This document shows, in pieces, positions 12,961-25,694 of a DNA stretch of 64,000 bases. Location: assembly GCA_025642065.1 (NCBI GenBank), contig JAODUP010000006.1, positions 1,426,001 through 1,490,000 on the forward strand, written 5' to 3'. Within the stretch, counting starts at the first letter, position 1. The number at the start of each line of letters is the position of its first letter. The DNA is from Paralvinella palmiformis. Taxonomy: Eukaryota > Annelida > Polychaeta > Terebellida > Alvinellidae. The notes below the pieces were generated by a model. That model worked only from the letters and a program-made list of their open reading frames with translations, searched no databases and had not been told where the DNA came from. Both the position numbers and the translations under genes were made by a program.

Positions 12961-15900
12961 AATATAGGTAAATGTATTAATCAGTTGAAAATGTGAAAGT
13001 TTGATGTTTTACAACCATTTTTTTATGTACATGGTAAACTAAATGGGCTGAACATTCTCCAAAAGTGAAAGGAAAGATGAAAATTGAAATGCCCTTTTGA
13101 CAGTGTCACACCAACATGTGAACCAAAAAAATTACGATATAGTCCCCATATCTGTTGGTTTGCAAAAAATCTTTCGGCACAAATGGAAGAAATTAAAATT
13201 GATTAGTTTTGAGCAACATATTGAAAACAATTGTACCGTAAATACTTGTGGTTAAGTTTTAGCAGGGAAAAGGGAGTTCTCAGAACCACCTCGACTTAAA
13301 TGCACATTGTATTTCTTACCAGCTGAAGGAAAGATGTTTTGAGCAATCCTCGACGCACAACAATATAGGATTCAACCTAATAAGAGCGAGAGTCGGAACA
13401 AAATTGCTGCCTATAAATCCATCATTATTAAATAAATAACGATTAACTGATCACTGTCACAGACTGTGACCATTGGGGATTTCTTCCCAAGGGAAGGGAA
13501 GAAATACCTTTCTTCCAGGAAGAAACCCAACCCTAGCCACAGATCTTTGGCCAGCCATATGGACAGAACCCATGTTGGATGACATGGATCATTTTGAAGT
13601 ATGTGCATATAATTAATAGCTATAATCAATGCAAATATCAGGGGGAGGGATGTTAAAGAGCATAACTATAAATCTCTCAGAACAGTGGATGAAAATGTTG
13701 ATATATACATTCATAAAATATAATCAGCATAGAACGGATAGTATTTTGATATGAAGAAGGTAATCAAAAGAAAGTTTTAATAAAACCGAAAATATTTTCC
13801 ATTTTTTAAAGACACAATAAAGGACAGATTTGTATGTTTTGGCTGGTAGATTTCTAGTCTGGTTTATATTTTGCAAGCACCTATTTAATACAGGATTTTT
13901 ATTCATACTATCTAAATGATAAAAGCAACAAAGGAAATAGATTCTATTATGTATTAATAATATACCATTAATTTTGAATGAAAACTGGAAGGAAGTATTT
14001 CTTACACATGTAAAAATCAATTGGATAAAGTGTAAACATAATTACATTTTTTCGAGAAACAAACACTGCATGAGCTACATTTTATATCATGGTTCCCAAA
14101 GCCAAGAAACATATATTTTCAGGACATTTCCAGGAAAAAATATACAAGATTTAAAGGTAATAAATCAAAATATGTATGAAAAAGCATATTGTATATATTC
14201 AATGTATGATCAATTATTGACATTTTTATGTTACAGCCTCCTCCTCAGCCCCTCTAGCTGTCTGATCCACCCACTTTTTCTTAAAATTTAACTAACATGG
14301 GATATCAAGACTACGTACTGATACTTTTAATTTTTTTACAAACAAAATGTATTCACAAGTTTTTTTAGGCAGTATTTTCCTATGACATTTCCTGATTTTG
14401 TAAAATTCAAGGACATTTCCAGGACCTGGAAAATGAATTTGTTATTTCCAAGATGTGTGGGAACTTAGTCTATGCTTGTAAGACATTTCATTCATTTATC
14501 ACAGCAGAGGACTATTTGTAAAAGGACAACGTTTACATCTCATGCTGCAAATAAATGAGTGATATGTTTAGCCTCTGTACCATTCTGACATGATATATAT
14601 ATATATATATATATGGGTCATGGTCAACAACTTAAGAGAAGTGACATGACCAGATGAAACATCCCATAGACACAAATCACAGTGAGTGGCACACACTGGG
14701 AGTTCCCTCACATGTTGTGTAGATTGCCTAAAGGTATACATGACAACACCTGTATGAAAATATCAGCGAATAAACCTGGCTGGCTGTGTGCAACAAAAGA
14801 CCACAACTAGCATAGGGTGGCCAAACAACACAGTATTGCTAATAATATGCTGGAAGTGTGACAAATATATTACAGCAAACAATGGACATGCCAAAAGACC
14901 ATTTCCGTCACACCACTGTTGTTGTTTAACTATAATTGGCTTGTTCTTAAATGTACTTTGTACACAAAACAACAAGCATCACATCGAACAATTGCTTGTT
15001 AATGAGTTGTGAAGCCTTGACACTGGTCACACCTAGGATATATGGCTGACGGGTGACTCATTATTGTAGTATATCCCACAAATACAGATAGGATATGAAA
15101 TCAAACCCACAACCCGGTGGTTTGCAGTGCACTAACTACTGGCACCATAAGAATGTCCTAACTACTTTAATGAAGGTAAAAAGGTGCTAACATTCACAGC
15201 CGAAACTGGATTTTAATTTAAGTTAGCAATTTCATATTTAAAAAGTTTCACATTGGATTTGGGCACCACTATGGCAAAGCTGTTAGCAAAATTTGTTATA
15301 AACTTCTAATATTAATTAGCCACAGGGCTCTAATCCTAACCTAGCTAGGTTTGAAAGGTATTCTTGGTGACAAGAAGATATACCACAAATACAAATTCAC
15401 TCAACCAGTCAACTGTGATGTTGAACTCATTTCACAAAAAATAAATATTCTATTGAACTCAATTTGGTACCATCACACATGAAACAAAATATAAGTAGGG
15501 TAAATATTTAAAGATCCAGAACTTGACAACTTATGTCAACCAATAAGAAAGTGAAAGCACTATTGTTTCAAACACACACAACAGTTCAGGGTCAAGTATA
15601 TAATCAAATCTAAATTATGTCCTTTACTGAAAGAGATGTTATCCTCATTTCCACAATAATAATCGCAAACTCTACCTAGTATAACCTTTTCTGTAAAACC
15701 TATTTTTTACAATACATTGTAAAAAAATGTTAATAACTGTAAAACGTCATTCATTATAAGCCAACTGTACTAGTCCAACTCCTAGTACATGTCATGAAAC
15801 ACATTTATGTGACCTAGTGTCTTCACTCAAGAGTTTTAATCTGAATGTGTTTGAAACATTGGTGAAAAATGTAGATGAAAATGGTAATGATTGTGCCTGA

Positions 15901-17079
15901 TAGTTTATCAGTGAGGCACTGAAACTTGGGTCTTGCAAAGTTATCCATTTGTTTGATGGTGTCTAATGCTTTGCAGTAAGATTTGCACTTTTGTACGAGG
16001 GATGGAGCATGTAGGCAACTATGTGTTCATCAGTAAAGGACAACTAGACTGGGTATTGGGCTATCATAATGGGGATTAGTCTGTTAACTCAATTGCTATT
16101 TATGTATTACAGATTTGCAGTAATGCTGTAGTAGAGGTGGCTATATTGTTATCTTTGTAGTATTTTATAGCTGCATCTTTAAAAATTTAGTTTTTACAAG
16201 TCAGTGTAAAAAACCTATTTTTACACGATGTTAATAAGCATTAGTGAACAGTGTCAATAATGTATGTGTAAAAAACCTGCCAATATTGATATAAGGAAAT
16301 AATCCTAATTACTGCAGGGTAGCCATAGGGCCTCCTCAAATCCCAGATTTTATGGAAGGAAGGAAAAAAGGTTTTCTGACCTCAGACTGCACAAGTATTA
16401 ACTATTATTAAGTGGCTTTCTCTATTCTGATCAAGCCAAGTCAGAGATGCACTTTGAACTGGATTATTTAATATGTGGATGATTGTATTAATATTTTGAC
16501 ATAATTTATCACTTGTGTGAGCATATTATGCATTAGTTCTGAAAATCTAAATTGAAGGTGACTTGTTCCTTTCATTTTCATACATTATTAGCATCAAAAA
16601 TTAACACCTGTCAAAATCATGTGAAAAGAGTGTGGCATAAATCATCAGAAAAAGGACGATTTAACAGATGACTTTCACCTAATGATTAGTATAATTCATT
16701 AACTGTATCAATCGAAATGACAAATATTTGACGCCCCAGTCAATTCAAATGACAGTCACACTAACATTGTCAGTCAGAATTATTGTTATTGTCACTCACT
16801 GTGACTGTCATGATAACATCCATTAGTTGGGTAAATTTGTGGGTGTAAAGTTGCTTGTTGGTATTTAAATTATAACTAATCTATATACAATTAATTAAAA
16901 TGGTTTTAGTTAAAAACTGTCACTTTATTCACCTCGTTGTCTTGTTCCTCGTCCCCAGCTCCGAAATGTTCTCGAGCCAAGTTGACAAAATGATCTACTG
17001 TTATGAACCCCTTCTTGTCGGGGTCGCATATGTCGAACACCGCTCTGAGGCGTACACCGGCATCTCCAGATAACTCCAT
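4905..17079 (-). CDS. RAB11FIP3/4-like: Rab11-family interacting protein 3/4-like (nuf-type), 5' half, 5 exons
   Basis: Five exons (17079-16933, 10875-10776, 7897-7779, 5383-5190, 5018-4905) join with every phase correct. Seen: two EF-hands at the very N-terminus (AVFDICDPDKKGFITVDHF; EVLDPEGDGKIHFSEFCQGV), then about 140 residues rich in Asp, Ser and Thr. Known: Rab11-FIP3/FIP4 and Drosophila nuf have N-terminal EF-hands, an acidic Ser-rich linker and a C-terminal coiled coil with a Rab11-binding domain, acting in recycling-endosome traffic and cytokinesis. The coiled-coil/RBD part is not in the window, and no exon was recognised from 1 to 4904, so identification rests on the EF-hand pair and its spacing. 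Span includes introns. Confidence 0.72.
5190..5383 (-). CDS. Rab11-FIP-like exon 4: acidic linker
   Basis: 194 nt, phase 0 to 2, acceptor atatttcag, donor ACA|GTAAGC. FNEYDMMTDDDQTPMAIH and VISSEDDHDSAFSGKSSD: acidic Ser-rich, as in the middle of FIP3/4 proteins. Confidence 0.8.
7779..7897 (-). CDS. Rab11-FIP-like exon 3: Pro/Ser/Thr linker
   Basis: 119 nt, phase 1 to 0, donor GGC|GTAAGT. SPCSPPVTVSSPYLFPVSRP then APEEDTNSSG. Low-complexity linker, no fold recognised. Confidence 0.75.
8375..8490 (-). repeat. SINE family 1, 5'-truncated at a TA array
   Basis: Shares gaaagatgaaaca and the 3' body (aaaacaacaattttta on the minus strand) with the copy at 12560-12872. Cut by the (TA)n at 8491. 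Confidence 0.5.
8491..8522. repeat. (TA)n array
   Basis: 16 units, truncating a SINE. Confidence 0.95.
8655..8870 (-). repeat. SINE family 1 copy
   Basis: aaatgggctgaacagcttcc and gaaagatgaaacacccttca match the other copies. tRNA-like head at the right. Confidence 0.6.
9040..9136 (-). repeat. hAT-type terminal fragment with internal direct repeats
   Basis: On the minus strand it starts cagggctcgacattaatggt, a common hAT/MITE end. ggcggacaacca occurs twice about 60 bp apart. The other end of the element is not clear. Confidence 0.4.
10776..10875 (-). CDS. Rab11-FIP-like exon 2: EF-hand 2
   Basis: 100 nt, phase 0 to 1, acceptor tgttttcag, donor AAAA|GTAGGT. The loop DPEGDGKIHFSE has all canonical calcium ligands. 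Followed by FCQGVKQILELK. Confidence 0.85.
11768..11834. repeat. hAT-like end with palindromic aaacccaggtt motifs
   Basis: cccagtttagccctggttta then aaaacccaggttaaactcca, ending accctg. Self-complementary; resembles the end of a non-autonomous DNA transposon. Confidence 0.35.
12380..12545 (-). repeat. SINE family 2 copy
   Basis: cacctgtgacatatggctga and cgggtgg as at 15035. The right part is diverged. Confidence 0.4.
12665..12872 (-). repeat. SINE family 1, best copy with A and B boxes
   Basis: On the minus strand: ccggtagtgcagttggcc (A box tagtgcagttg) and ctggattcaagtcccag (B box, 10 of 11), then tgtttcatctttcactt, ttgctcagcccatttcgcct and a tail with aaaacagcaatatttaca. tRNA-derived, pol III type. 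Confidence 0.75.
12918..12957. repeat. (TA)n array
   Basis: About 20 units, between two SINE copies. Confidence 0.95.
12990..13140 (-). repeat. SINE family 1 copy, decayed
   Basis: taaactaaatgggctgaaca and gaaagatgaaa shared with other copies. About 120 bp from the previous copy, same orientation. Confidence 0.5.
15030..15165 (-). repeat. SINE family 2 copy with tRNA-like head
   Basis: On the minus strand: cagtagttagtgcactgc (A box) then gggttgtgggtttgatttc (B-box-like), followed by a body ending tcagccatatatcctaggtg. Confidence 0.55.
16933..17079 (-). CDS. Rab11-FIP-like exon 1: start and EF-hand 1
   Basis: ATG at 17079, 49 codons, donor GAG|GTGAAT, phase 0. The frame is open a few codons upstream but without another ATG. 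EF loop DPDKKGFITVDH has a His where the last acidic ligand is expected, so calcium binding at site 1 is doubtful. Confidence 0.8.
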
Positions 17080-19777
17080 CTCAACTACGACCACCTACGT
17101 CTCATAATGAGAATAAAAACGTAAAATTTTATAATAAAAACGTTGACAACGCCGAAACACGAAAAACACCTCCCAAAATGTTGTTTAGTAAATGCCAGCC
17201 TATTCACGCCCACGTATCGATAACGCATTATAAGGTAGTTCCATCTCACCTGTGCGGTGTGACAGTACTGCGAAATTCAAATGTGCTTTTGCCAATTGGA
17301 ATTAAAATAATCATTACTGTTTACAACATGGAAACCCTATTTCTTTCAATGATATTAAATATATATGGTGATTAGATCAATGCACCTTATTGAAACGCAG
17401 GTAGGAACTATTTCCGTGCAATGATATGAGGTGCCAGGTGCGCTTTGGTATCTAATCGATAGATGGCAGTCAAACCAACTGAATTATTACAAACAATACG
17501 CTAGAGGCGCTAACATTTGCTTGAAAATTTCATATAGAATAGAAAACACGACCGGCAGGATTGTATGTCAATTGTTCTACGTATGCAAAAAGAATAATGT
17601 TTAGAGTAGTGTTAGTATGCATAGTCTTATTATTCATAGTGATATTCTTTTTGTATGGGCATCGGGCTCACGTTTGTGGGAGCTGCGTGCACCAGTAAAA
17701 TGTAGATGACAGTGTTCTATAGCCATTTATGTGTGTTGATGGGGGTAAATAGGCCAATGTAAAGGGTTAATCACACTTTAGATATGGAAGTCAGTGTTCA
17801 ATTTCGCAACCGTGTTCCCGTCGAGTTTAACTTTACTCTGAACCCGTTTCCTTCGAAGAAAAAGACAATTTATTATTGTGTATTTCAAATAATAGTTACC
17901 AACATCTATTTTTGTTTTAAATTAAGAATAAATACACCATAAAATGTCAGAAGACGAATTACAAGTTACGTGTAACTGATTTTATATGATTGATCAAATA
18001 TAGAAAACACTTGTTGTCACGTGGTTCAAAAAAATATTATGTGTTATTATTATTTTTTTTACTAATTTTATTTTATGATTATTGAATTGATTTTTATTGA
18101 CTATTCCGCGAACAAAGTGGTACTTGAAAATCAGTGATACTGCTGAAGTTTGGTAAGGAATGACTATCACGTGACACGAAGGCCACTGAATGTCACAAGG
18201 AAAGTGGAACATCACTCTGAAACAAATCACAAACCGATATACACTAGCTCACTAATATTACCAATCTCCGTTACATCGGGGAAAACCTGTCTTTCGGTGA
18301 AATTGAAGATCCTTTGGAATTCTGTATTTATAGCTGAGCAACAGATAAGGAACAGATAACCCATGTTTATCTAGAAACTGTTAAACCAACGATCCGCAAC
18401 TGACTAGTAATTTTTTCTGGACTAGCTTAGATCTGTAATATAGATGAACGTATAAATGTGTATGATTTTTAAATTTCGAGGATCAATACAAATATAAGAA
18501 TATTTCATCTAATTCGTCTTGTGTGTTATTAAATGTTTGACTGTTGTTTTAAAAGATAAAAAACAGATTTAAAAATCTGCTTTAAATCAAATAAACGTGA
18601 TTAAAAAAATTTAAACTCTTCATAATATTTTGCAACCCAAATCTCCAGCGCTCTATGCTTAATTTGCTCGATACACTCTCCCACGTGTAAGACAATGATT
18701 GCTGACTTATTTATGCTATGAGTGGTGACAACTAATAACATAACTTTAATCCTGATTATTAAAGAATAACAAAAAGAAATAGAGTTTCCATAAAGTCTAC
18801 AATGTAGATCTTATGGAGCCTCTATTTTTTGTATACTATGCACATGTGGGAAATCGTGTGTTTTGGTTTATAAATACATCCACTGGATGGATATAATTAG
18901 TCATAGGACATTTCATCATGCAGTCGTTACTAAATATTGTAAAATTTACTTAAAATTTGTTTATTTATTTACATAGCCTATTTCTTTGTAATATCTATTT
19001 AATTTTCTCTCAACGGAAGGCAACATAAATAAATAGATTATAAAGGTTATGACTATAACATTGGTACGGATCATCGTTGAGGCGTCACCTCAACTACCCG
19101 TTTTTCGGTATTAAGCCAGTTCAGCCGTCATATTATTGGCCCTGGAAATAACATCATACAGAATAATAGTTGATGGCTAATCCACGTTAATCCAATATTA
19201 GCTTCCAGTAACAGTTAATACTGCGGAATGATATAACAATGATATAATAATGATATAATAATGATTGTATGTTGAAAACGAAAGATATTAGAGTAATAAC
19301 AATTAAAAAGTCTTGATACTTATTACCTCCAAGAATGATGTAAACACGCATTTAGTCTCATTACAAGTGTTTTCACCTGAATATATCATGTATTTAATTA
19401 AGTGTGTCAACATAGTCATGCCAAGACGTAAATTTTGTACAGATTTGTGTCATATTATTTATTAAACGCCTTCAGTAGTCTTACAAATTATATAGAAATG
19501 CATAAATAGTTTGTGCATTATTATTATCATCATCATCATCATCATCGCAATCATGATATAAAAACCTATTACTGGCTAGGAGGAGTTAGGAGGATATAGT
19601 CGTATATCTCTAACCCAGTTAGAGAATATAATTGTGTCAGATCGTTTGACAGACCTATCATAATTATGAATGTCAAACTGGGTTAGGAGTACACTGCTCA
19701 TCCCATCTAAACGTGATACTATTAAATATTTTTTTATATATGTTATCGCTTAACACTGAAACTAAACAAGTAACACT

Positions 19778-19792
19778 CACCGTATCGGATGC
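19778..19792 (-). CDS. Possible alternative first exon (MASDT)
   Basis: ATGGCATCCGATACG followed by a strong GTGAGT donor, phase 0. It lies 2.7 kb upstream of the Rab11-FIP-like exon 1 and would splice in frame to exon 2. Only five codons, so weak; it could belong to another gene. Confidence 0.25.
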
Positions 19793-20402
19793 CATTTTGT
19801 TCCAATGAGACAATGCTATTGTCAATTGATAGCATGTTCCGCTGAAAGAAAGGACAATACAATGCCTCCTCGCTTTGTTAAAAAATTTCTTTCCAAAACG
19901 CAGCTTGTTAACACTCGTTCAGTTAAAAATTGATGGCTTACTTTTCGCACCAGTCATATTGTCAAGTTTCCTGTATTATTATGGTGTTATCCTATATTGG
20001 ACAAGGAACAAGAACCATGAGTTCACTCCTTGAGTTTGTGTATGATTAAATCAGAGCCTATATCCTAATCTAAGGCACAATTACTAAACTATAGTTATAT
20101 GGTGGGCTAGAAAGGTATTTATCCTATAAAACCCGTAAAGGTTTCAAGTGAGTTCAAGTGAGTTTAAGAAATCCAAAAAATGTTTATCAAATCACCATTA
20201 CGACCTAACCTTGTTCGTGCAATTGAATAATGCTGTTTAATAGTGCAACTGTACTTAATCGTCACGCTTCATTAATCATTAACCTTTGGGCGAAAGTCGA
20301 GTGTTGAGCCAAAAAAAACAACAACAACAACAAAAAAAAAACAATTATAATTGTCACTTAATTATCAATGGTGGAACACTCACTGTCTGTGAGCCACTGA
20401 AA

Positions 20403-20612
20403 ATGGCTACTCGTAAATTACACTTTCATAAACGGACTACAGTTGATGACGACATAAAATACGACACATTTAAAAATTTAAATAGGGTATTAGATGTCCC
20501 GGATGATTGGTTTACTAACTGACAGCATAGAACTATAGTTCTATGCCGACACCATGATAGTGATGTTGAAATTGGAGAGCTAAATATTCCGAACAATCTG
20601 GATTATAGATGG
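20403..20612 (+). pseudogene. Short broken ORF, unknown
   Basis: Reads MATRKLHFHKRTTVDDDIKY ... VPDDWFTN, one stop, then IVLCRHHDSDVEIGELNIPN in the same frame. The continued sense after the stop suggests a decayed coding segment, perhaps from a transposon. I do not recognise the family. Confidence 0.25.
20526..20545. repeat. Perfect 20-bp palindrome
   Basis: catagaactatagttctatg reads the same on both strands. Just past the stop in the short broken ORF; no partner site seen. Confidence 0.9.
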
Positions 20613-20654
20613 TAAGACTACTTGCGTCAATTAGCTGAATTATTTGGTATATTA

Positions 20655-20718
20655 AGACCGGATTCACCTCCTAACTCCGTACTTCGACCTTTGATCTTCG
20701 TCTAATGCCCACTATTAT
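20655..20718 (+). repeat. Short copy of the RNase-H LINE-associated 3' repeat
   Basis: cctcctaactccgtacttcg and gacctttgatcttcgtctaa closely repeat 62566-62600. Only about 60 bp are shared. Confidence 0.6.
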
Positions 20719-21104
20719 GTTCGCTAACGCATGCGTTCATTTAGTTGCCTGCTTGTCATACGATTGCTGGCCAATCAGGATCGTTTGGAGCTGTAGTTAA
20801 TACGACGGTGTCACAAATAAGCCATGCACGATTGTTGGCTGTGTGACTAACTTGGACTTAACCGTGTTAAATCAACACGAGTTAATCTGAAATGCCTGTT
20901 TATATAACTTATAATAGTGGCAACATTTGAAACAGTGTTCCAATACATTTTCATGTTCATAGAACCAATAAACTGACAAATCATCATGTGTATAAATATG
21001 ACAGCAGCCCGTGAATGAATAAATCAGTTCTATTGTTAACTTTTGCCTTACATACCGAACCATGTCTCTGGCATGATATAACGCGGTGAATAATCAAACA
21101 CATT

Positions 21105-21247
21105 GTGTAATCGTCAAAGTAATCGCTGATTACGATTACATTTACAATGTAATCGATTACATTGCATCTGGAAATGTCGATTACGATTACTTGAAATCAT
21201 GTAATGCATTACAATCGATTACCGATTACGATTACCCGAACCCTGGC
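21105..21247. repeat. taatcgattac palindromic repeat, MITE end
   Basis: About nine copies of gattac/taatcg motifs in both orientations, ending acccgaaccctgg. Reversed it begins ccagggttcgggtaatcg, typical of hAT-like MITEs. Confidence 0.5.
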
Positions 21248-22152
21248 CTATAATGGCGGAATGCGTTGTTTGCTTCCTTGGAAGTTGAGGTGCTTGCTCG
21301 AAACAGGTCCTGAGTCAAGGATAACAATAATGTACATTATCTCAGGACAGGGTTACCTGGTTTTGACGCTTATATAAATACATTATTATTTTTAATTTTA
21401 AGGAAGAAATTCTGTTTAGTGAAGAATGATGTGTTCTGAAGTCTGGATTCGCAACCGTTGTACGGCTTTGTCTATTTACGATGGTAGAGTAAAAAATAGG
21501 CGAAATAAATAAATATGACGTATTATATTTCATCTTGAATCGAAATTCTTGTCCGGAACCGGAAAGCTAAATATCTGTCTTAGTGGACAAAACGGTGTCA
21601 TTGAGTCGTTAAATAGTATCCACATATCTTTGTGGAATAAATAACGGATAAATAAACGAAATAAACTTTCTTTCATAAATATTCTTGGATAAACAAAAAT
21701 GCAGTTATTCAATAATAATTATAACAAAATCAGCTATAAACAAATTTAAATAATGCAATTTATAAATCTAGAATATTATGGTCCTTTTTAAGAGGAAAAA
21801 ATTGTTTTTATTTGATTATTAGTCCGGTTTTGATTACTCCAAATGTTCTTTATAGATTATGGCATTAACTTCTATTGCTATCCGAAGATTTCTTGTTATT
21901 ATTTCGATTGTTGATAAATCTATACATATAACTACAATCTCGAAGTCGCTTTACAGGTATATAGCAATATTTATAATGGGTTTCGTCCAGTTTGATACTT
22001 CAGTATCTGGAAAATATCTGATGACGTACAGTTTTGATACAATTGATTGAGCTGAACTCAGAGAGAGAATAATGATAAAGTATGGCCATAGTAATTTAAT
22101 CAAAGGGATGCTAAAATATATATCAGCCAATAAAGAAATGTAAACGTCTCTC

Positions 22153-23215
22153 ATGTTAGATATCATATTCACTAACAGTATTTTATACTATGAGAGAAAT
22201 TACTCTACTGATAGTTCACAACGATATATCACTAAACATGGACAGAGGAAAGGTCATACAGCACTAATAGTATTAGATTTATCTGCAACTTTTGACACCA
22301 TTGATTATCCCGTTCTAGGTCGCCTCTCAGATTGCTCTGGCGTATCGTATAATTAAGCTCTCTTATTCACAGCCATAAATTAGAGCATCATTTATATGCA
22401 GATGACACCCAAGTACACATAGCTGTATCGACAGCAGACACATATCTTTCTCTTACACAACTAGGCGACTGTTTCAGTAATATCTCTGGCTGGTTGATTA
22501 ACAATAGACTTAGCCTCAATGTGCAAACAAAACAGATTTCATTATTATAGATACATCCAGACAACGCAGCATACTCATTTCTTCCCTACGCCCATCCTTA
22601 ATCATAGCATCACACCATTACACACTGTACGTAATCTTGGAGATTTCAATTTCAGAAAACATATTTCTCTGACATATCACTACTATTACTATAACCCTCT
22701 CTGCTTAGCTAGGATTGTCATACGGTCTCCTCGATTATGTCATTCTGTCCCAATCCTGAAATCATTTCACTGGCTCCCTGTTCAATCTCGCCTGATTTTC
22801 AAACTCTGTACTATTGCCTATCAAATTATTTCCTCCGGAGAACCTTCGTATCTATTTTACATGTTTTCTATAGCACCCAATCCCAGGAGGCTCCGTTTGT
22901 CTGGTTTTCATTTGTTGTCTGTTCCCAGGGTTAAACACATGCTGGGACTCGTGCATTGTCAGTTGCTGTGCCTAGTCTTTGTAATTCACACCCTGAACAT
23001 GTTAAGTCATCAAATAGCAGACTTACTTATCCCTCCTAAGTTTCTTAAGTTGCCACTGAATCCGATCATTTGTTGCTAAATTTTGCATTGTACCTTGACA
23101 ATGAGATTGCCTAATCCCTGTTCTAGGTACGTCACTGAGCTCTATTCTTTTCGAGGATAATGGGGCTATGGAAGTTTGTAATTATTATTATTATTATTAT
23201 TAATATTATTATTAT
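22153..23215 (+). mobile_element. Degraded L2/CR1-like LINE
   Basis: ALIVLDLSATFDTIDYPVL (RT motif with catalytic Asp), HLYADDTQVHIA (YADD box), SGWLINNRLSLN, LKSFHWLPVQSRLIFKL and RLSGFHLLSVPRVK, in three frames. The 3' end ggataatggggctatggaag is followed by an (att)n tail at 23178-23215, typical of L2-group elements. Confidence 0.85.
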
Positions 23216-24177
23216 TATGGTTTCGTAGATTACACGGTTCTCTGTAGATGCTGGCGAACGTTTGAGTTTTGTTTACAGAACATTTGGTATGTATGTGATC
23301 ATCTCAAGCTATTATTAGTCAGAGGAAACCGGTAGCAAATTGCTACGATGACATCTGCTTTTCTCTAGAAAATTATCTGCACTTTCAAACAACTATGGGA
23401 TGACATTGGATACACCTTAGAATTAGTCAAAATGTCAAAATTAGTCAAAATTAGTCAGTGTTATTTATGAAAATCAATTTCAATCAGAGATGTGTTTTAA
23501 TTTGTTCCTAAAATAAAGTTACAATGGTTTTAATACTTGGTTTGCTAGCATCTCACATTTACAAATGTGCTTCAGCTTTAATTGAGAATCTTCGGAAAAC
23601 TTGGGAATCTGACGTCATCTTTGACAAACATAGACGCCAAACACTCGCGGTGACCTTGCCTAACCTGTGTTACTTATTCTATATTGTCTTTGTTAAACGT
23701 GTAAAATGGTGTATTGTGCCTTATAATTGAACGATAATGGGGTAATATTGGGAGCACAGTATTGGGCATTCACCAGTTCATACATTTGTGAATAAGTAAA
23801 ATGTTACTTATTCGCAATTTCTTTTTTCTTACGTAGACCTATTCAAAGCTTGTATTGTAGATATTATTAAACTATTAAAACAGTTTATGCTCAACCGAGG
23901 GCGGAACATCCTTGTATAGGCCTCATACGGGAGAGCTCCCATCCACTGGTCTCCTGTATACCGACAAATATCACTTAATTTTAAGTGAAATGATCGGAAG
24001 AGGGAAATATCTGCATTTAGGCACAGTGTGTTGACTTATAAATTATCCGTATACCAACACAAACAAATATCAGCTAATTCCCCTTTTACGCCAATGGTTG
24101 CGATCTAAATGAATCAATAAAACAAAATCGCCACCCAGTTCCAATGTCGTCTTGATGCTAAAGCAAACTGCACTAAA

Positions 24178-24312
24178 CTTTCTTGATGAATTTTGCATTA
24201 TACCTTGACTATGAGATTGCCCAGCTCCTGAACTAGGTGTTCCACTGCGCTCGATTATTTATTTTTGAGGATATTGACACTATAGAAGTTTGTAATTATT
24301 CTTCTTCTTCTT
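24178..24312 (+). mobile_element. Solo 3' end of the same L2-like LINE
   Basis: About 120 bp repeats the end of the 22.15-23.2 kb element (cattataccttgactatgag ... atagaagtttgtaattatt). Severely 5'-truncated copy, ending where an inverted RTE element begins. Confidence 0.75.
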
Positions 24313-25650
24313 TCACCCCCCCCCCACTGGGACATAGGCCATTGACAACACTTCCAAAGTCTTCTGTCCTGGGCTTCTATCAAGCTCTCTTCAGCTGTAA
24401 CCTGTCATCTTTGTGGCTGTGAGGAGATCCCTTCTCCACGTACATCTTGGGAGTCCTCTTTTTCTCGTTCCTTGTGGGTTCCATGTTAGGGCCTGAATGG
24501 TGGTATTTGATGCTGGTTTCTGGAGTGTGTGATCAATCCACCTCATCGTCTCCTTCTGATCTCATCTCCAACATTCCGTTGATGTGTTTTCTCCTACAAG
24601 TCGGTGCTACTGATGGTGTTTGGCCAGCGAATCTTGAGGATTCTTCTCAGACACTTATTGATAAAGGTCTGTACTTTTTAGATGTTGGTGTTAGTTGTTC
24701 TGCATGTCTCTACTCCAGACAGTAGTATAGACTTCACGTGGGAGTTAAACAGGCATAGCCATATCTTTGTGTGTAATGACAATAGTTTGGAACTCCAGAT
24801 ATTCTTAAGCTGTATAAATGCTCCTCTAGCTTTGCCAATCCTAGCCTTAACATCTGCATCTGTATCACCATGTTTATCAATTATACTACCCAGGTAGAAA
24901 GTCTCTACTTCCTCAATGTTATTTCCTTGCAGTTTGACTGGCTCCATACTGGCTGCATTTATCTTGAGGGTTTTGTCTTGCATTTATATATATTTAAGCC
25001 CATTCGTGAAAATATGGCTGTCAGTTCAATTGTCTTCCCCTACATCTGTTGATGGCTGTGGGACAACAGTACCAGATCGTCGGCAAAGTCCAAGTGTTCA
25101 AGTTACGTTTTTAGTGTCCACTGGATTCCATTTCTTCTCTGCTTTTGCATGTCTTAATAATCCAGTCAATAACCAGAAGGAAGAGGAATGGGGACAACAA
25201 GCAACCTAGTCTAATTCCAGTCTTCACTTCGAAACCTTGATTAGTTGTCAACCATGTATTACTTTGTAGCCCGTTTCTTCCTAGCTATACTTAATCAAGC
25301 TGACCAACCTGGTTGGTATGCCGTAATGTCTTAGCAGTTTCCATAGTGTATCCCTGTTTATGCTGTCAAACGGCTTTTTGTAGCCAGCAAAGTTGATGTA
25401 GAGTGGGGACTTCCATTCCAAAGATTGCTCTACTATGATGCGTAGTATTGCAATCTGATCAACGCATGATCTGTTTGGGCGGAATCCAGCTTGTTGATCT
25501 CTCAGCCATCGGTTAATTTCACATTTCAATCTCTCCAAGGTTATTCTGTTGAAGACTTTTCCAGGCACTGACCGAAGTGATATGTACGACTGCATAAACT
25601 GCTTCAAAACATGGTGTATCCCAAATAAAACTTATTTAATGATTCATATC
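24310..25650 (-). mobile_element. Degraded RTE-clade LINE
   Basis: Minus strand, from 5' to 3': GKVFNRITLERLK, LRDQQAGFRPNRSCVDQIA, ILRIIVEQSLEWKSPLYIN, LWKLLRHYGIPTRLV, then KTGIRLGCLLSPFLF, VETFYLGSIIDKHGDTDADV, KARIGKARGAFIQLKNIW, RRRWRWIDHTLQKP and TWNPQGTRKR. These are the RT and C-terminal blocks of RTE-type elements common in invertebrates. Several frame breaks. Confidence 0.85.
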
Positions 25651-25694
25651 AATGTTCATATCGTCATATTCATTATCAAAGTTCAACATCAAAT

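Larger units (their letters stand above)
10876..16932. other. Intron 1 of the Rab11-FIP-like gene
   Basis: About 6 kb with SINE copies at 12.4-13.1 and 15.0 kb, (TA)n at 12918 and 14592, and a hAT-like end at 11.8 kb. The rest shows nothing. Confidence 0.5.
17080..22152. other. 5' flank of the Rab11-FIP-like gene and intergenic DNA
   Basis: Presumed promoter just above 17080, without a clear TATA box. A short (ATC)n lies at 19525-19546, a MITE end at 21.2 kb and a palindrome at 20526. Otherwise nothing supported. Confidence 0.4.
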
